Below, piece by piece: positions 26,407 through 35,224 of a stretch of 64,000 nt of DNA (its first letter is position 1; the number at the start of each line of letters is the position of its first letter). The translations under genes and the position numbers were made by a program. The stretch is from Streptomyces roseirectus. GTDB lineage: Bacteria > Actinomycetota > Actinomycetes > Streptomycetales > Streptomycetaceae. The notes under the pieces were generated by a model, which was given only the letters and a program-made list of their open reading frames with translations, was not told where the DNA came from and did not search any database. The stretch is from the NCBI RefSeq assembly GCF_014489635.1, contig NZ_CP060828.1, positions 248,001 to 312,000 on the forward strand. Direction: 5' to 3'.

Positions 26407-27609
26407 GTGATCGATACCGGCGGCATCGACGTCTACCTCGGCCTGGACGTCGGCAAGGGCGAACACCACGCCACCGCACTCACTCCGGCCGGGAAGAAGA
26501 CCTTCGACCGCAGACTGCCCAACAGCGAGCCCAAACTCCGCGAGGTCTTCGCCAAACTGCAGGCCAAGCACGGCACCGTCCTCGTCATCGTCGACCAGGT
26601 CGCCTCCATCGGCGCCCTGCCCCTGGCCGTCGCCCGCGAGCTCGGCTGTCATGTCGCCTATCTGCCCGGCCTGACCATGCGGCGGATCGCCGACCTCTAC
26701 CCCGGCGAGGCCAAGACTGACGCGAAGGACGCGTTCATCATCGCCGACGCGGCCAGGTCGATGCCCCACACGCTGCGGTCGGTCGACCTCGACGACGAGA
26801 CGATCGCCGAGCTGCAGATGATCGTGGGGTTCGACGACGACCTGGCGTCCGAGGCAACTCGCCTGTCCAACCGGCTGCGGGGCCTGTTCACACAGATTCA
26901 TCCGCACCTGGAAAGGGTCCTGGGCCCGCGCATGCAGCACCCGGCCGTCCTCAGGCTGCTGGACCAGTTCGGCTCGCCGGCCCAGATACGCAAGGCCGGA
27001 CGCCGACGGCTCGTCACCCTGATCCGGCCGAAAGCGCCCCGCATGGCGGAGCGGCTGATCGATGACGTGTTCACCGCGCTGGACGAGCAGACCGTTGTCG
27101 TCCCGGGCACGGATGCGGCCGCGCTGATCGTTCCCAGCCTCGCCTCCTCGCTCCAGGCAGTGCTCGACCAGCGCAAACTGCTGGCCCACCGGATCGAGGA
27201 ACTGCTGGAGGCCCACCCTCTTTCCAAGGTCCTGATGTCCATGCCGGGCATCGGCATCAGGACCGGAGCCCGCATCCTCATCGACGTCGGTGACGGCACC
27301 GCGTTCCCGTCCGCCGCCCACCTTGCCGCCTACGCCGGCCTCGCCCCGGCGACCCGGACCTCCGGGTCGTCCATCCGCGGCGAACAGCCCTCACGGAGAG
27401 GAAACAAGCAGCTCAAGCGGGCCTTCTTCCTCTCCGCGTTCGCCGCACTGGCCGACCCGGCCTCCCGCACCTACTACGACAAGAAGATCGCCCAGGGAAA
27501 GCACCACACCCAGGCCATCCTCTGCCTCGCCCGACGCCGAGCAGACGTGCTCTTCGCGATGCTCCGCGACGGCACCTTCTACCAACCACCAACCCCAGTT
27601 GCCCCTTGA
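26407..27609 (+). mobile_element. IS110-family transposase (recombinase)
   Basis: A 400-residue DEDD recombinase. The N-terminal RuvC-like part begins YLGLDVGKGEHHA with the first Asp, and DAKDAF follows near residue 105. The C-terminal transposase_20 domain contains MPGIGIRTGARIL, AYAGLAPATRTSGSS (catalytic Ser region) and RRGNKQLKRAFF. GTG at 26407 gives the usual length for the family; the frame is open further upstream. The gene looks intact. No long terminal inverted repeats are expected. An 8-base AGGGGCAT occurs on both sides (26299-26306, 27639-27646) and may relate to the element ends. Confidence 0.88.
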
Positions 27610-27626
27610 CCGAAGTCATAGGGGCA
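27600..27626. terminator. Hairpin at end of IS110 recombinase gene
   Basis: TGCCCCT and AGGGGCA (27600-27606 and 27620-27626) form a 7-bp stem with a 13-base loop that includes the TGA stop. It may end transcription of the recombinase or mark the right side of the element. Confidence 0.5.
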
Positions 27627-27636
27627 CCCCCCCCTT

Positions 27637-28030
27637 TCAGGGGCATCGATCCGGCAGCGGCCCGGCACCGTGGCGAAAGCCGTCGCGCGTGACGTACATG
27701 TCGTACAGCCGCCCGGCGAGGACGTCAGGGCTGCCGCACTCGGCGTCGGGGCGAATCGCACTGGGGATGATCAGCCGGCCGGCGTGGATCTTCTCGGGGG
27801 CGAGGGCGTCGTGAAGCATCCGGGCGTACAGCACTGCCGCCGTTGACGAACAGGAGCGTGCCACGGCCGAGTGCGCGCATGCCGGGCAGGACGGCATTCA
27901 CGGCGGTGACCGGGCCCTTGACGGAGAACGACAGAGGCGCGTCAAGCACGTCGGCAGTGGCCCTGGACCTGGACGCCGTCGCGGGCGAGGACGGCGGTCA
28001 GCGCGTCCAGTTCCTCCTTGCGAAGAGGTC
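27637..28030 (-). pseudogene. Broken SDR-like gene beside IS110
   Basis: Three pieces in different minus-strand frames line up, in order, with the intact SDR at 46472-47149: RKEELDALTAVLARDGVQV, then VTAVNAVLPGMRALGRGTL with LLFVNGG, then AAVLYARMLHDALAPEKI with YVTRDGFRH. The N-terminal Rossmann part is missing and at least one frameshift separates the others. The missing end abuts an XRE remnant, and the C-terminal end abuts the IS110 element. Confidence 0.65.
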
Positions 28031-28225
28031 GCCCAGCTCGCCGGCAGGACGGCCACGCGGCCCTGCGGCCGGGGGCGGCAGAAGGTCCAGCCCCAGTTGC
28101 AGTGTGCGCTGGACGACCTCGCCGGGGCCACAGCGATCGTGCGGGGCCGGCGGGGTGACGTCCTGGCGTGGAACGCTCTCGCCCACGTGCTGGTCACCAG
28201 CTCCTCCCGCGTTCCCGAGTCGAAC
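28015..28225 (+). pseudogene. Broken XRE/MmyB-type regulator
   Basis: The frame reads CEEVAQLAG, resembling the start of the recognition region in XRE regulators (LRREEVAQLAG), then jumps to KVQPQLQCALDDLAG and RGRRGDVLAWNALAHVLV, the beginning of an MmyB-like ligand domain. The HTH remainder and most of the ligand domain are absent. Compare the intact regulator at 53428, which has LRREELAELAG and the same domain order. Confidence 0.6.
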
Positions 28226-28356
28226 CCGTCGGCGAACTCGCGCTCCAGGACGAGCAGTTCGGCCAGGACACCCTCGCCACCTGACGGCCTCCTCCCGTTC
28301 CGGGTAGGTTCTGCGGGACGGCGGGCGCGTCGGGTCCGGCGAGAGGGGGCGCGGTG

Positions 28357-28845
28357 ATGGGTGACGCGGTGGTGGAGCGGCGGAGTGGAAGTGTTCCGGT
28401 GCAGTACCACCAGTTCGACATCAAGGACGAGGCCGGTCCCGTCGGGCCTGAACTCGGCTGGGGGGAGGCCGGGTTCGTCGTGGTGATGGACGGGGTGATC
28501 GTCGTCGTGACGGGGGTTCATACGGGGTCGGTCGAGGTCGAGGTCGCCTTGTACGAGGCGGAGCCCGGGGTCGGGGACGGGGTGTGGGAGGAGGTCGTGG
28601 AGATCTCCGCCTGCTCCGTCTCCGGTGATCTCCAGGTGCGCGGGATGATGGACGACCTCGACGAGGAACTGCCCGTTCTGGCCTTCCGGGGCGCCGGGGA
28701 GTACCGGCTGCGGGTGCACGCGCGTGGACGGGAGGACGGTGGTGACCTGGACGAGGGGTATCTCGTCCAGGTCTGGCCGGCTCCCGTGCGGGCGGTGGCG
28801 GTGCCGCGTCAGGAGTCGCCCGGTACGGCCCGAGCGCTGCGGTAG
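28357..28845 (+). CDS. Hypothetical acidic protein
   Basis: A 162-residue acidic protein. ATG at 28357 has GAGAGGGGG seven bases upstream. The sequence is beta-rich with an EAGFVVVMDGVIVVVTG core and a YRLRVHARGRE strand, suggesting a beta-sandwich, but no family was recognised. No signal peptide or membrane segment. Its end overlaps the convergent DUF4386-like gene by 37 bases. Confidence 0.65.
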   Translation: MGDAVVERRSGSVPVQYHQFDIKDEAGPVGPELGWGEAGFVVVMDGVIVVVTGVHTGSVEVEVALYEAEPGVGDGVWEEVVEISACSVSGDLQVRGMMDDLDEELPVLAFRGAGEYRLRVHARGREDGGDLDEGYLVQVWPAPVRAVAVPRQESPGTARALR

Positions 28846-29456
28846 GCGGAGATGCCCAGGGCCAGGAGCCAGTAACTGAGGAGGGCTCCCATGAGGGCGG
28901 TGGTGCCCCAGCCGTTGGCCGCGTAGAAGTGGGCGGGGGTGTTGCCGAAGAAGAGGGAGGGGACGAAGGCGAGGTTGACGGCGGCGAGGGTGTAGGCGGA
29001 GCGGGCGGTCCAGGGCGGGAGCAGGCCGGTGCGGGTGATGATGAAGGCGACGGCGGCCAGGAAGAGGGCAAGGAGCAGGCGGGAGATCGTGCCGTAGAGG
29101 ATGTAGGTGCCGCTGACGTCGATCGTCGGGTCGATGGCCTGGTCCGCGGCGATGACGGCACCCGCTTCGAGCCCGCTGGAGACGAGCGTGACGGTCGCGT
29201 ACACGAGTCCGGCGGTGAAGGCGATCGATGCGGCCCACTCGTACGCCGGGCTCACCCGTCTCACCAGTTCCCGCAGAGCGGTCACGAAGACGAGCAGACA
29301 GACCAGCGCGACGATACCGATGAGCAGCCTACTGAGGACGTTCGCGTCCGGCGGCGGCCCCGAGTAGACGAAGTACAGGGGTACTTCGACGATGAGGCAG
29401 GCTGCGGCGGCGATACCCGCGACGCCGGTCAGGCGGCGCGCGAAGGTCTCGGTCAT
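28809..29456 (-). CDS. DUF4386-like membrane protein
   Basis: A 215-residue polytopic membrane protein with about six hydrophobic helices. The arrangement (N-terminal TGVAGIAAAACLIVEVPLYF, central ELVRRVSPAYEWAA, and late FFGNTPAHFYAANG) resembles DUF4386 proteins, which have no established function. ATG at 29456. Convergent with the acidic hypothetical gene. Confidence 0.75.
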   Translation of the reverse strand: MTETFARRLTGVAGIAAAACLIVEVPLYFVYSGPPPDANVLSRLLIGIVALVCLLVFVTALRELVRRVSPAYEWAASIAFTAGLVYATVTLVSSGLEAGAVIAADQAIDPTIDVSGTYILYGTISRLLLALFLAAVAFIITRTGLLPPWTARSAYTLAAVNLAFVPSLFFGNTPAHFYAANGWGTTALMGALLSYWLLALGISAYRSARAVPGDS

Positions 29457-29672
29457 GGGGGTCCCCGGTGAGTGTGAGTGGTCGTTTCCGGCTCGTCACA
29501 TCCTGTCCTCGACCGCACCCGCCGTCGCGGGCCCTGAACACCGGACCCGGGGGTGTCCCCAACACCACCCCCACACACCGGCCCGACCACCCCACCCGGG
29601 GCCGAGTCCGGCTGTCGCCGATCTTCCGGGCCGTGTCCGGTGAATCGTTCAGGACATGGCTAACCTTCGGCC

Positions 29673-30200
29673 GTGGACCTCTACTTCGATCCGGTGCCTC
29701 TGCTCGACGACGCGCGAGGGGCATTCCTCGGACAGTGGCCGGACCGGAAGTGGCTCAATGTGCCCGGACCGTTCTACGGGGCCGCGACCGACAACTGCGG
29801 CACAGGCCGTATCCACGCCCCCGGGCTCGTGCTCTACGAGGCCGACCACTTCACCGAGTACGTGTACCGACAGCCCCGGACGCCGGAGGAACTACAGCAG
29901 TTGGTCGACGCGGCGGAGGCCGAGGCGTTCTCCGGCTACGGTTGCGACGGCGACACCCACTGGACACCGTCAGCGGTCCGGGAATGGTGGCGCGACCGAG
30001 GGCGGATCAGGGAGTATCTGGCGAACCGGCGAGCCGACTGGGAGGCCGACGACGCGAAGGCAGGGCAAGGTGTGGCCGCCGCTGCCCTGAAGTACGCCGC
30101 ATACCTCGACGGCGAGCTGGCATCGCACCTCCGCGTCTATCTCTTCTGGCTTGAACAGCGATGCCCTCCCACAGTTGCGGACCGACTGCCGCACCTCTGA
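29673..30200 (+). CDS. Hypothetical protein, uncharacterised actinomycete family
   Basis: A 175-residue soluble protein, GTG start. TAACCT at 29661-29666 lies seven bases before the GTG and looks like a -10, so the message may be leaderless; no Shine-Dalgarno sequence is evident. Features are an aromatic middle (HFTEYVYRQPRTPEEL), a Gly/Cys patch (GYGCDGDTHW) and a charged helical region with RIREYLANRR. The function is not recognised. Confidence 0.6.
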   Translation: MDLYFDPVPLLDDARGAFLGQWPDRKWLNVPGPFYGAATDNCGTGRIHAPGLVLYEADHFTEYVYRQPRTPEELQQLVDAAEAEAFSGYGCDGDTHWTPSAVREWWRDRGRIREYLANRRADWEADDAKAGQGVAAAALKYAAYLDGELASHLRVYLFWLEQRCPPTVADRLPHL

Positions 30201-30218
30201 CGGCGGGCGGTGGCGGCA

Positions 30219-30465
30219 TCAGCCGCGGAGCCCGCGACGGATCGCGGCAACGGCCACGGCGCCGTGGAAGACGTAGGCGCGCTTGTCGCAGCGCGATCGA
30301 AGGAGGGTGGCCGCCCCGGCGTGGAACTCGGGCCTCGGCCATGCCTTGCTCGAACATGCTCCCGTCGCAGGCTTGGCCGGGAGTGACGAGCAGGCCGAGT
30401 GGGCGGCGACGGCCTTCCCCGACCAACCGTGCGGATGACGGGAAGAGCTCGTCCGGCTTCCACAA
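30219..30465 (-). pseudogene. IS5-family transposase remnant
   Basis: Minus-strand reading gives RRRPLGLLVTPGQACDGSMF and EARVPRRGG, then in a second frame RCDKRAYVFHGAVAVAAIRR. These match, in order, the middle of IS5-type DDE transposases (RPLxLxVTPGQxxDxxxF, then DKAYSSRxNRxxLRRRGI). N- and C-terminal parts and both ends of the element are missing, and a frameshift is needed. Nothing else is supportable in 30201-30516. Confidence 0.7.
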
Positions 30466-30516
30466 AAGTGGAGGGCGGCCTTGGGTCCCGGTGCGGCCAT
30501 GATCAGGCAGCGGCGC

Positions 30517-31380
30517 TCATACGCGCTTGAACTGAATGCCGTAGTAGGAGCTGGGGCTGCCGATCTGCTGGATCCTGCCGCTGATGTAGTTGCGGTTCCA
30601 GCCGTGCGGGAAGATGTAGTCCAATTTCAGAGTGGTCGGCTGGGGGTCCGGGGTCGTGTAGAAGCCTTCCAGGAGGATCCGCTGTTGCGAAACCGGCTGC
30701 CTTTGGACATCGGCTTCCCAGTTCCAGGCGAACCAGGACGTGCCCCGGTCCGTATCCGAGATGACGCGCTCCACAGTCGGTTTCAGCGGCGAACCCGCTT
30801 GCGACGGATCCGGACGCTGGCCCCGCGAGACCACCAGTCGAGCATTACGCCCGTCGAGGAATCCGGCGTAGTCGCCGAAGTAGTCGGTGTAGCCCGTCCA
30901 TTGGGGGCCCGGGGTGAACGGATCGTTGACGGTCGACCTCGTCCAGGACATCGGGTAGACGCCCGAGTTCCACACGGAGAATCCCGAAATGTAATCCGTG
31001 TTCCACGTGTGCAGCAGAAGCCCCTGCCAGTCCAGTTCGCCGTTGGCGCCGAGCTTGAAGTACGGGAGGTGGTAGGTGCTCGCCGCGATGTTCTGCAGAG
31101 TGCCGGAATACGAGGCACCGCTCTCGTCGGTGAAGGTGAAGAAGAGTGTGTAGCGATCGCTCGGCGGCTGCCCCTGGACTCGAATGGTGAGCCGGGAGCT
31201 CCGACCGTCGTACGAACCGTTCCACGTGCCCTGGAACTGCCTGATGTCCGTGAAACCCCCTGCTGCTGCGGCCGAGTTCGCACCCGCCAGGGAGAGGCTG
31301 CCGAGGCCCGCGGTGAGTGCCGTCCCCGCGACGGTCTTCAGCGCGGCACGCCGCGACACCGTGTTGCCGGTTTGCTCCAT
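30517..31380 (-). CDS. Tat-exported protein of unknown function
   Basis: A 287-residue secreted protein. The N-terminus carries a twin-arginine signal (SRRAALKTVAG, then a hydrophobic stretch ending NSAAAAGG), and GAGGGG precedes the ATG at 31380. The mature part is rich in Trp, Tyr, Ser and Asn with strand-like repeats (FQGTWNGSYDGRSS; NISGRIQQIG-type end), suggesting a beta-sandwich or lipocalin-like fold. No catalytic motif seen. Confidence 0.75.
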   Translation of the reverse strand: MEQTGNTVSRRAALKTVAGTALTAGLGSLSLAGANSAAAAGGFTDIRQFQGTWNGSYDGRSSRLTIRVQGQPPSDRYTLFFTFTDESGASYSGTLQNIAASTYHLPYFKLGANGELDWQGLLLHTWNTDYISGFSVWNSGVYPMSWTRSTVNDPFTPGPQWTGYTDYFGDYAGFLDGRNARLVVSRGQRPDPSQAGSPLKPTVERVISDTDRGTSWFAWNWEADVQRQPVSQQRILLEGFYTTPDPQPTTLKLDYIFPHGWNRNYISGRIQQIGSPSSYYGIQFKRV

Positions 31381-31728
31381 GTCGTCCGTTCCCCTCGAGA
31401 TGGTCGTTCCGATCCCTTCAGCTGCGGGCCCCTTGGGCTCTCCCCAGCTCATGAGCCATACCCACAACCATGCCCAACAGTCGCGATGAATGCCGCAATA
31501 TCAGGAATATCCCTCCCATCGGGACAGGAGCGGCCCGGCCGTAGCGCGTCGACGTCCGTGGAGAGAACGGCGAGCGCGTTCCGGGCGCGGACGTTCCGCA
31601 GGACGCGCGCGGCGACGGGGCCGTTCGGCGTGGCAGGTGTCGAGGAGGCCGTCCGGCGCGACGGCCTCGGCGCCCGCTTCGCCGGCCTGCTCGGCATCGT
31701 GCTGAACGGCACCGCCGCCCCCTGCCGT
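31381..31728. other. Gene-poor stretch
   Basis: About 350 bases. Minus-strand frames are Arg/Pro-rich and without start signals; I recognise nothing in them. The left end must hold the promoter of the Tat-exported protein gene. Confidence 0.4.
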
Positions 31729-32712
31729 TCAGCCCCGCACAACCGCCGGTTCGAGCAGTGTCAGTGTCCGCTCCCCCGCGTCCAGCCCGGCGCGTACGCC
31801 GAGCGGCATCGGGAGGTTGGGGCCGGCGTGGCCGAAGTCGGCGTTGGCGAGGATGGGGATGGCGCGGTCGCCGAGGACGTCGAGGACGATCTCGCGCAGG
31901 CTGGGCGACTCGCCGAGCCCGGCGATCTCGTGGGGGACGCCCACGACCATGCCGGAGATCCGGTCGAGGATGCCGGCGTGCCGCAGGACGTGCAGGTAGG
32001 TCCACAGGTGTGAGGCGGGGACGCCCGCCTCTTCCCAGAACAGCACCGCGCCGTCGAACGCGTCGAGGGGCAGCGCGAACGGCGTGGCCTGTACCAGCGT
32101 GACGCGGTTGATCACCCCGCCGATGAGCCGTCCCTCGGTGCGGCCGGGGCGCCAGCACTCCCACGCCGGGCCGGTCGGCAGCGTGCCGATCGCCTCCGTG
32201 CCGGTCAGCAGCGTCGCGTACAGCTTCTCCAGTTCCGTCCGGCGCGCAGCGGGCGCCCGCTGCCAGCTCCCGCCGATGCCGGGGGTGGCGACGTCGGTGT
32301 GGAAGCCGACCAGGCCCGTGCGCGCGTAGAGGGCGAGGTGCAGCAGCGAGATGTCGCTCAGGCCGAGGATCGGCTTGGGGTCGGCGGCGACCGCCCGGAA
32401 ATCGATCAGGTCGAGGTAGCCGAACACCGTCTGCCCGCCGTCGTGCGCGACGATCGCCCGCACCTCGGGGTCGCGCAGCAGCCCGTTGAACTCCTCGGCG
32501 ATCTCCTCGGGCCGCGCCGCGCTCCACCAGCGGCGCCGCCCCACTTCGAGCAGCGGCGCCCGGCGGACACGGAAGCCCATCCGCTCCAGCACGCCCACCG
32601 CCTGTTCGAGGTCGGGCTCGTACTCGGCGTGCAGCGGTCCGGAGAGGGAGGCGATGACGACGAGGTCGCCGGGGACGAGGGCGCGGGGGCGGAGCAGGGG
32701 TTTCAGGGTCAC
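31729..32712 (-). CDS. S66-family LD-carboxypeptidase-like protein
   Basis: A 327-residue member of peptidase family S66 (LdcA/MccF-like). N-terminal PGDLVVIASLSGP is the usual first strand and loop; LGLSDIS holds the nucleophile Ser; FWEEAG and NADFGHAGPNLPMPLG carry the Glu and His of the triad. Family members trim muropeptides (L,D-carboxypeptidase) or inactivate peptide-nucleotide toxins such as microcin C. No signal peptide, so a cytoplasmic role in cell-wall recycling or self-protection. Nothing nearby distinguishes these. Confidence 0.85.
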   Translation of the reverse strand: MTLKPLLRPRALVPGDLVVIASLSGPLHAEYEPDLEQAVGVLERMGFRVRRAPLLEVGRRRWWSAARPEEIAEEFNGLLRDPEVRAIVAHDGGQTVFGYLDLIDFRAVAADPKPILGLSDISLLHLALYARTGLVGFHTDVATPGIGGSWQRAPAARRTELEKLYATLLTGTEAIGTLPTGPAWECWRPGRTEGRLIGGVINRVTLVQATPFALPLDAFDGAVLFWEEAGVPASHLWTYLHVLRHAGILDRISGMVVGVPHEIAGLGESPSLREIVLDVLGDRAIPILANADFGHAGPNLPMPLGVRAGLDAGERTLTLLEPAVVRG

Positions 32713-32935
32713 TGGGGCAGTGTTCCGGGGAACTCGGCGAGACGACCACTCATTTCGGGGCGCGGCGAGAACCGTCGAGACGGCGGCCCGTCACGGCCGA
32801 GTACGCGGCAAACGCGAGGGCGGTGTCGTCAGGTTCCTCGGCCCGGCCGTCCAGCAGCCGGGCGGCGAGATGAACCCCGGCGCCACCTCTGTTTCCTGGG
32901 CGACCTCGCGGGCGAGGAGTACGCCGCCGGCCTGG

Positions 32936-33747
32936 AGATGCCGGACGCCGACCCGCTGCGCCTGGCGACCCGCGAGGGCGCCACCGCCCGGGGCCAGGCG
33001 CACGCTGGAGTTGCTGGGCCTGACCCCGACGGACGTTCCCCGTCTGCACGACGTCCCGGCGGATCGGCTGCTCGCGAGCCAGCGGTCCGAGGCCGCGAAC
33101 GGCGTCCCGCCCTGGGCGAGCCCGGCGCGCTGCCAGGGTTCGGGGCGTTCGTCGATGGCACGGTCGTCCCCCGGCACCCCTTCGCCGACGGCGTCGCGCC
33201 CTTCTCGGCGCACGAGCCGCTGGTGTGCGGCACCTGCCGTGACGAGACGGTGTACTCCAGCCTGTTCGGGCCGCCCGACATCTTCCGCATCGGCGACGCC
33301 GGCCTGCGCAGGGAGCTGGGCCGGACGTACCAGGGCGCCGAACTCGACCGGTTCATCGGCGTGTTCCGCGCCTCACGGCCCGACGCGGCGCCCGCGCGGC
33401 TCTGCTTCGCCATCACCACCTCCCCGATCCGGCGCGACGCGATCAAGGTCGCGGAGGCCAAGGCGGCGCGGCGGGCGGCGCCGGTGTTCATGGACCAGCT
33501 CGCCTGCCCGAGCCCCACGCTCGTGCCGGGCACCGACTTCCCCATCGGTTCGCCGCACGCCTCCGACATCGCCCTCGAGTTCGCCCACGCCGACCAGGAC
33601 CCCGGCTCCCTCCTGAACGCGGACCGGTCCCCGGCCTGGCCCGCCTGCACGCCGGCCGGCCGCGCCACGATGTGGCTGGACGCCGAGTGCCGGATCGTGC
33701 GTGATCCGGACCGGGCGGAGCGGCTGTACTGGCACAGCGTCCGCTGA
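32936..33747 (+). pseudogene. Carboxylesterase type B, truncated and frameshifted
   Basis: Two frames are needed. The first gives RTLELLGLTPTDVPRLHDVP followed by ADRLLASQ (about 32998-33090); the second gives PGFGAFVDGTVVPRHPF and onwards to the stop at 33747. Together they match the C-terminal half of bacterial carboxylesterases/lipases, including the His region (GSPHASDIALEF). The N-terminal half with the GESAGA nucleophile is gone. It runs into the imine-reductase-like gene with a two-base gap. Confidence 0.7.
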
Positions 33748-33749
33748 GG

Positions 33750-34673
33750 TCAGCGCGGGGCGCGGATGCCGTCGATGATGCGGGTCCAGTTGTCGCCGCC
33801 GTGTCCGTCGTCGATCGCGCGCCGGTAGTGCGCCTGCACGGTCAGCGGGAGCGCGAGGTCGATGCCGAGGGCCCGGCTGGTCTCGACGATGTGGTCGGCC
33901 GTCGCGCCCATCATGGTGACCGTGCTGAGTTCGCCGGGGTGTTCGCCCGCGTCGAGCGCGGTGCCGGGGTGTTCCTCGCCGGCCCTGAGCATGGCGCCGA
34001 TCGAGTCGGCGAGGGGAAGCAGCTCGGGGAGTGCTTCCCTGGCCGGGATGCCCGCCGTGCCCAGCATCGCGGTGGCGTGCATGAGGCCGGACAAGGTGGC
34101 GAGGAACAGGGCGAGTTGGGCCTGGTACATCAGCTGGGCCAGGCCCGGGTCGTCGCCCAGGTGTTTCGGCGCGCCCAGCAGGGCCAGCGTCGCCCGGTGG
34201 CTGTCCAGCAGGTCGGCGGGGCCGCTGTAGTAGACGTAGGCGGCCTCCGTGCCGACCATCGGCGCGGGGGTCATGACGCCGCCGGTGAGGAAGCCGGCGC
34301 CGTGGCCGGCCGCCCAGTCGGCCGCCTCGCGCGAGCGGTCGGGGGTGTCGGAGCTGAGGTTGACCAGGGTCCGGCCGGCGAGGGAGTCGGTGGCGCCGTC
34401 GAGGATGTCGTACATCGCCCGGTAGTCGGTGAGGCTGAGGATCACGAGGTCGCTCGCCTCGACCGCCTCGCGGGGTGTCGCCGCGTGCTTGGCCCCGTCG
34501 GCGACGACGCCGTCCGCCCTGCTCGCGGTGCGGTTCCAGACGGTGACCTGGTGGCCGGCCTTGAGGAGGGTGCGGGTCATCGCCTGGCCCATCGGGCCGA
34601 GTCCGATCACGGTGACGGTCGTGGTGGTGGTGTTCTGTCGTTCGTTCACCCCTCCATGCTCGAAGATCGTCAC
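33750..34673 (-). CDS. Imine-reductase-like NAD(P)-dependent oxidoreductase
   Basis: A 307-residue 6PGDH-type reductase: Rossmann VIGLGPMG at 22-29, TVWNRTASR at 44-52 for the NADP phosphate, and an all-helical C-terminal domain. At the position that is Asp or Tyr in imine reductases it has Tyr183 (family knowledge: this residue tracks with stereopreference). I list GTG 34673; GTG 34649 is also possible but its GGAGGG is too close. Divergent from an HxlR regulator with a shared inverted repeat. Natural substrate unknown. Confidence 0.83.
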   Translation of the reverse strand: MTIFEHGGVNERQNTTTTTVTVIGLGPMGQAMTRTLLKAGHQVTVWNRTASRADGVVADGAKHAATPREAVEASDLVILSLTDYRAMYDILDGATDSLAGRTLVNLSSDTPDRSREAADWAAGHGAGFLTGGVMTPAPMVGTEAAYVYYSGPADLLDSHRATLALLGAPKHLGDDPGLAQLMYQAQLALFLATLSGLMHATAMLGTAGIPAREALPELLPLADSIGAMLRAGEEHPGTALDAGEHPGELSTVTMMGATADHIVETSRALGIDLALPLTVQAHYRRAIDDGHGGDNWTRIIDGIRAPR

Positions 34674-34682
34674 GCCGCCCGG

Positions 34683-34709
34683 AAGTACCTACTATTTACT
34701 GCGGTACTT
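34683..34709. promoter_or_regulatory. Inverted repeat between imine reductase and HxlR gene
   Basis: AAGTACC (34683-34689) and GGTACTT (34703-34709) are perfect complements separated by 13 AT-rich bases in the 60-base divergent region. A second imperfect pair CTTAC/GTAAG (34707-34711, 34718-34722) overlaps the HxlR leader. Likely the HxlR binding site. Confidence 0.65.
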
Positions 34710-34733
34710 ACCAAGAAGTAAGGGGGATCGGCG

Positions 34734-35096
34734 ATGGCGAAGGCACCGAGGAACGGGCCTTACATCTGCGGCATCGACGCCGCGCTCGACGTGGTGAGCG
34801 GCAAGTGGAAGGGGCTGATCCTGTGGGAGCTCGACGCCCACCGCGTGCGCCGCTTCGCCGAGCTGCGCCGCGCGCTGCCGGGGGTCAGCGAGAAGATGCT
34901 CACCCAGCATCTGCGCGAGATGGAGGAGGACGGCCTCGTGCACCGCGAGGTGTACGCCGAGGTGCCGCCGCGCGTGGAGTACTCCCTCACCGAGCACGGC
35001 CGCACCCTCAACCGGGCCCTCGGGCCCCTCGGCGCGTGGGGCAGCGAACGGATGCGCCGGGAGGGCCACGAGACGGTCGGGGTCTCCCCCGCGTGA
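34734..35096 (+). CDS. HxlR-family regulator (module 1)
   Basis: A 120-residue winged-helix protein. It shows the HxlR signature: CGIDAALDVVSGKWKGLILWEL, FAELRRALPGVSEKMLTQHLREMEEDGLV and EVPPRVEYSLTEHG. AAGGGGG precedes the ATG at 34734. Divergent from the imine-reductase-like gene, which it presumably controls. Closely related in sequence to the HxlR protein at 40041. Confidence 0.9.
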   Translation: MAKAPRNGPYICGIDAALDVVSGKWKGLILWELDAHRVRRFAELRRALPGVSEKMLTQHLREMEEDGLVHREVYAEVPPRVEYSLTEHGRTLNRALGPLGAWGSERMRREGHETVGVSPA

Positions 35097-35104
35097 GGGC
35101 CCTC

Positions 35105-35222
35105 GGGTGAGGTTCTTGGTGAAGAACTCGTCGAGCGTGTCGAACTTCGGCGCGTCGAGGTCACCGGCGACCTCGACGCCGTAGCGGTTCCTGAACTCTC
35201 GTCCGTCCGGCTCTGCCTCCCT
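35105..35222 (-). pseudogene. Alpha/beta hydrolase fragment
   Basis: The minus strand encodes FRNRYGVEVAGDLDAPKFDT then LDEFFTKNLT. The first part matches the N-terminal strands of YcjY-type alpha/beta hydrolases (FKNRYGxxLAGDLYLPK) and the second the C-terminal helix that ends them (FFxKNL). The whole catalytic middle is missing, so this looks like an internal-deletion relic. Confidence 0.55.
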
Positions 35223-35224
35223 CG

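Noticed and set aside
31449..31742. A 97-codon minus-strand frame before the S66 peptidase gene end
   Set aside because: Arg/Pro-rich, no ribosome binding site, no recognisable family.
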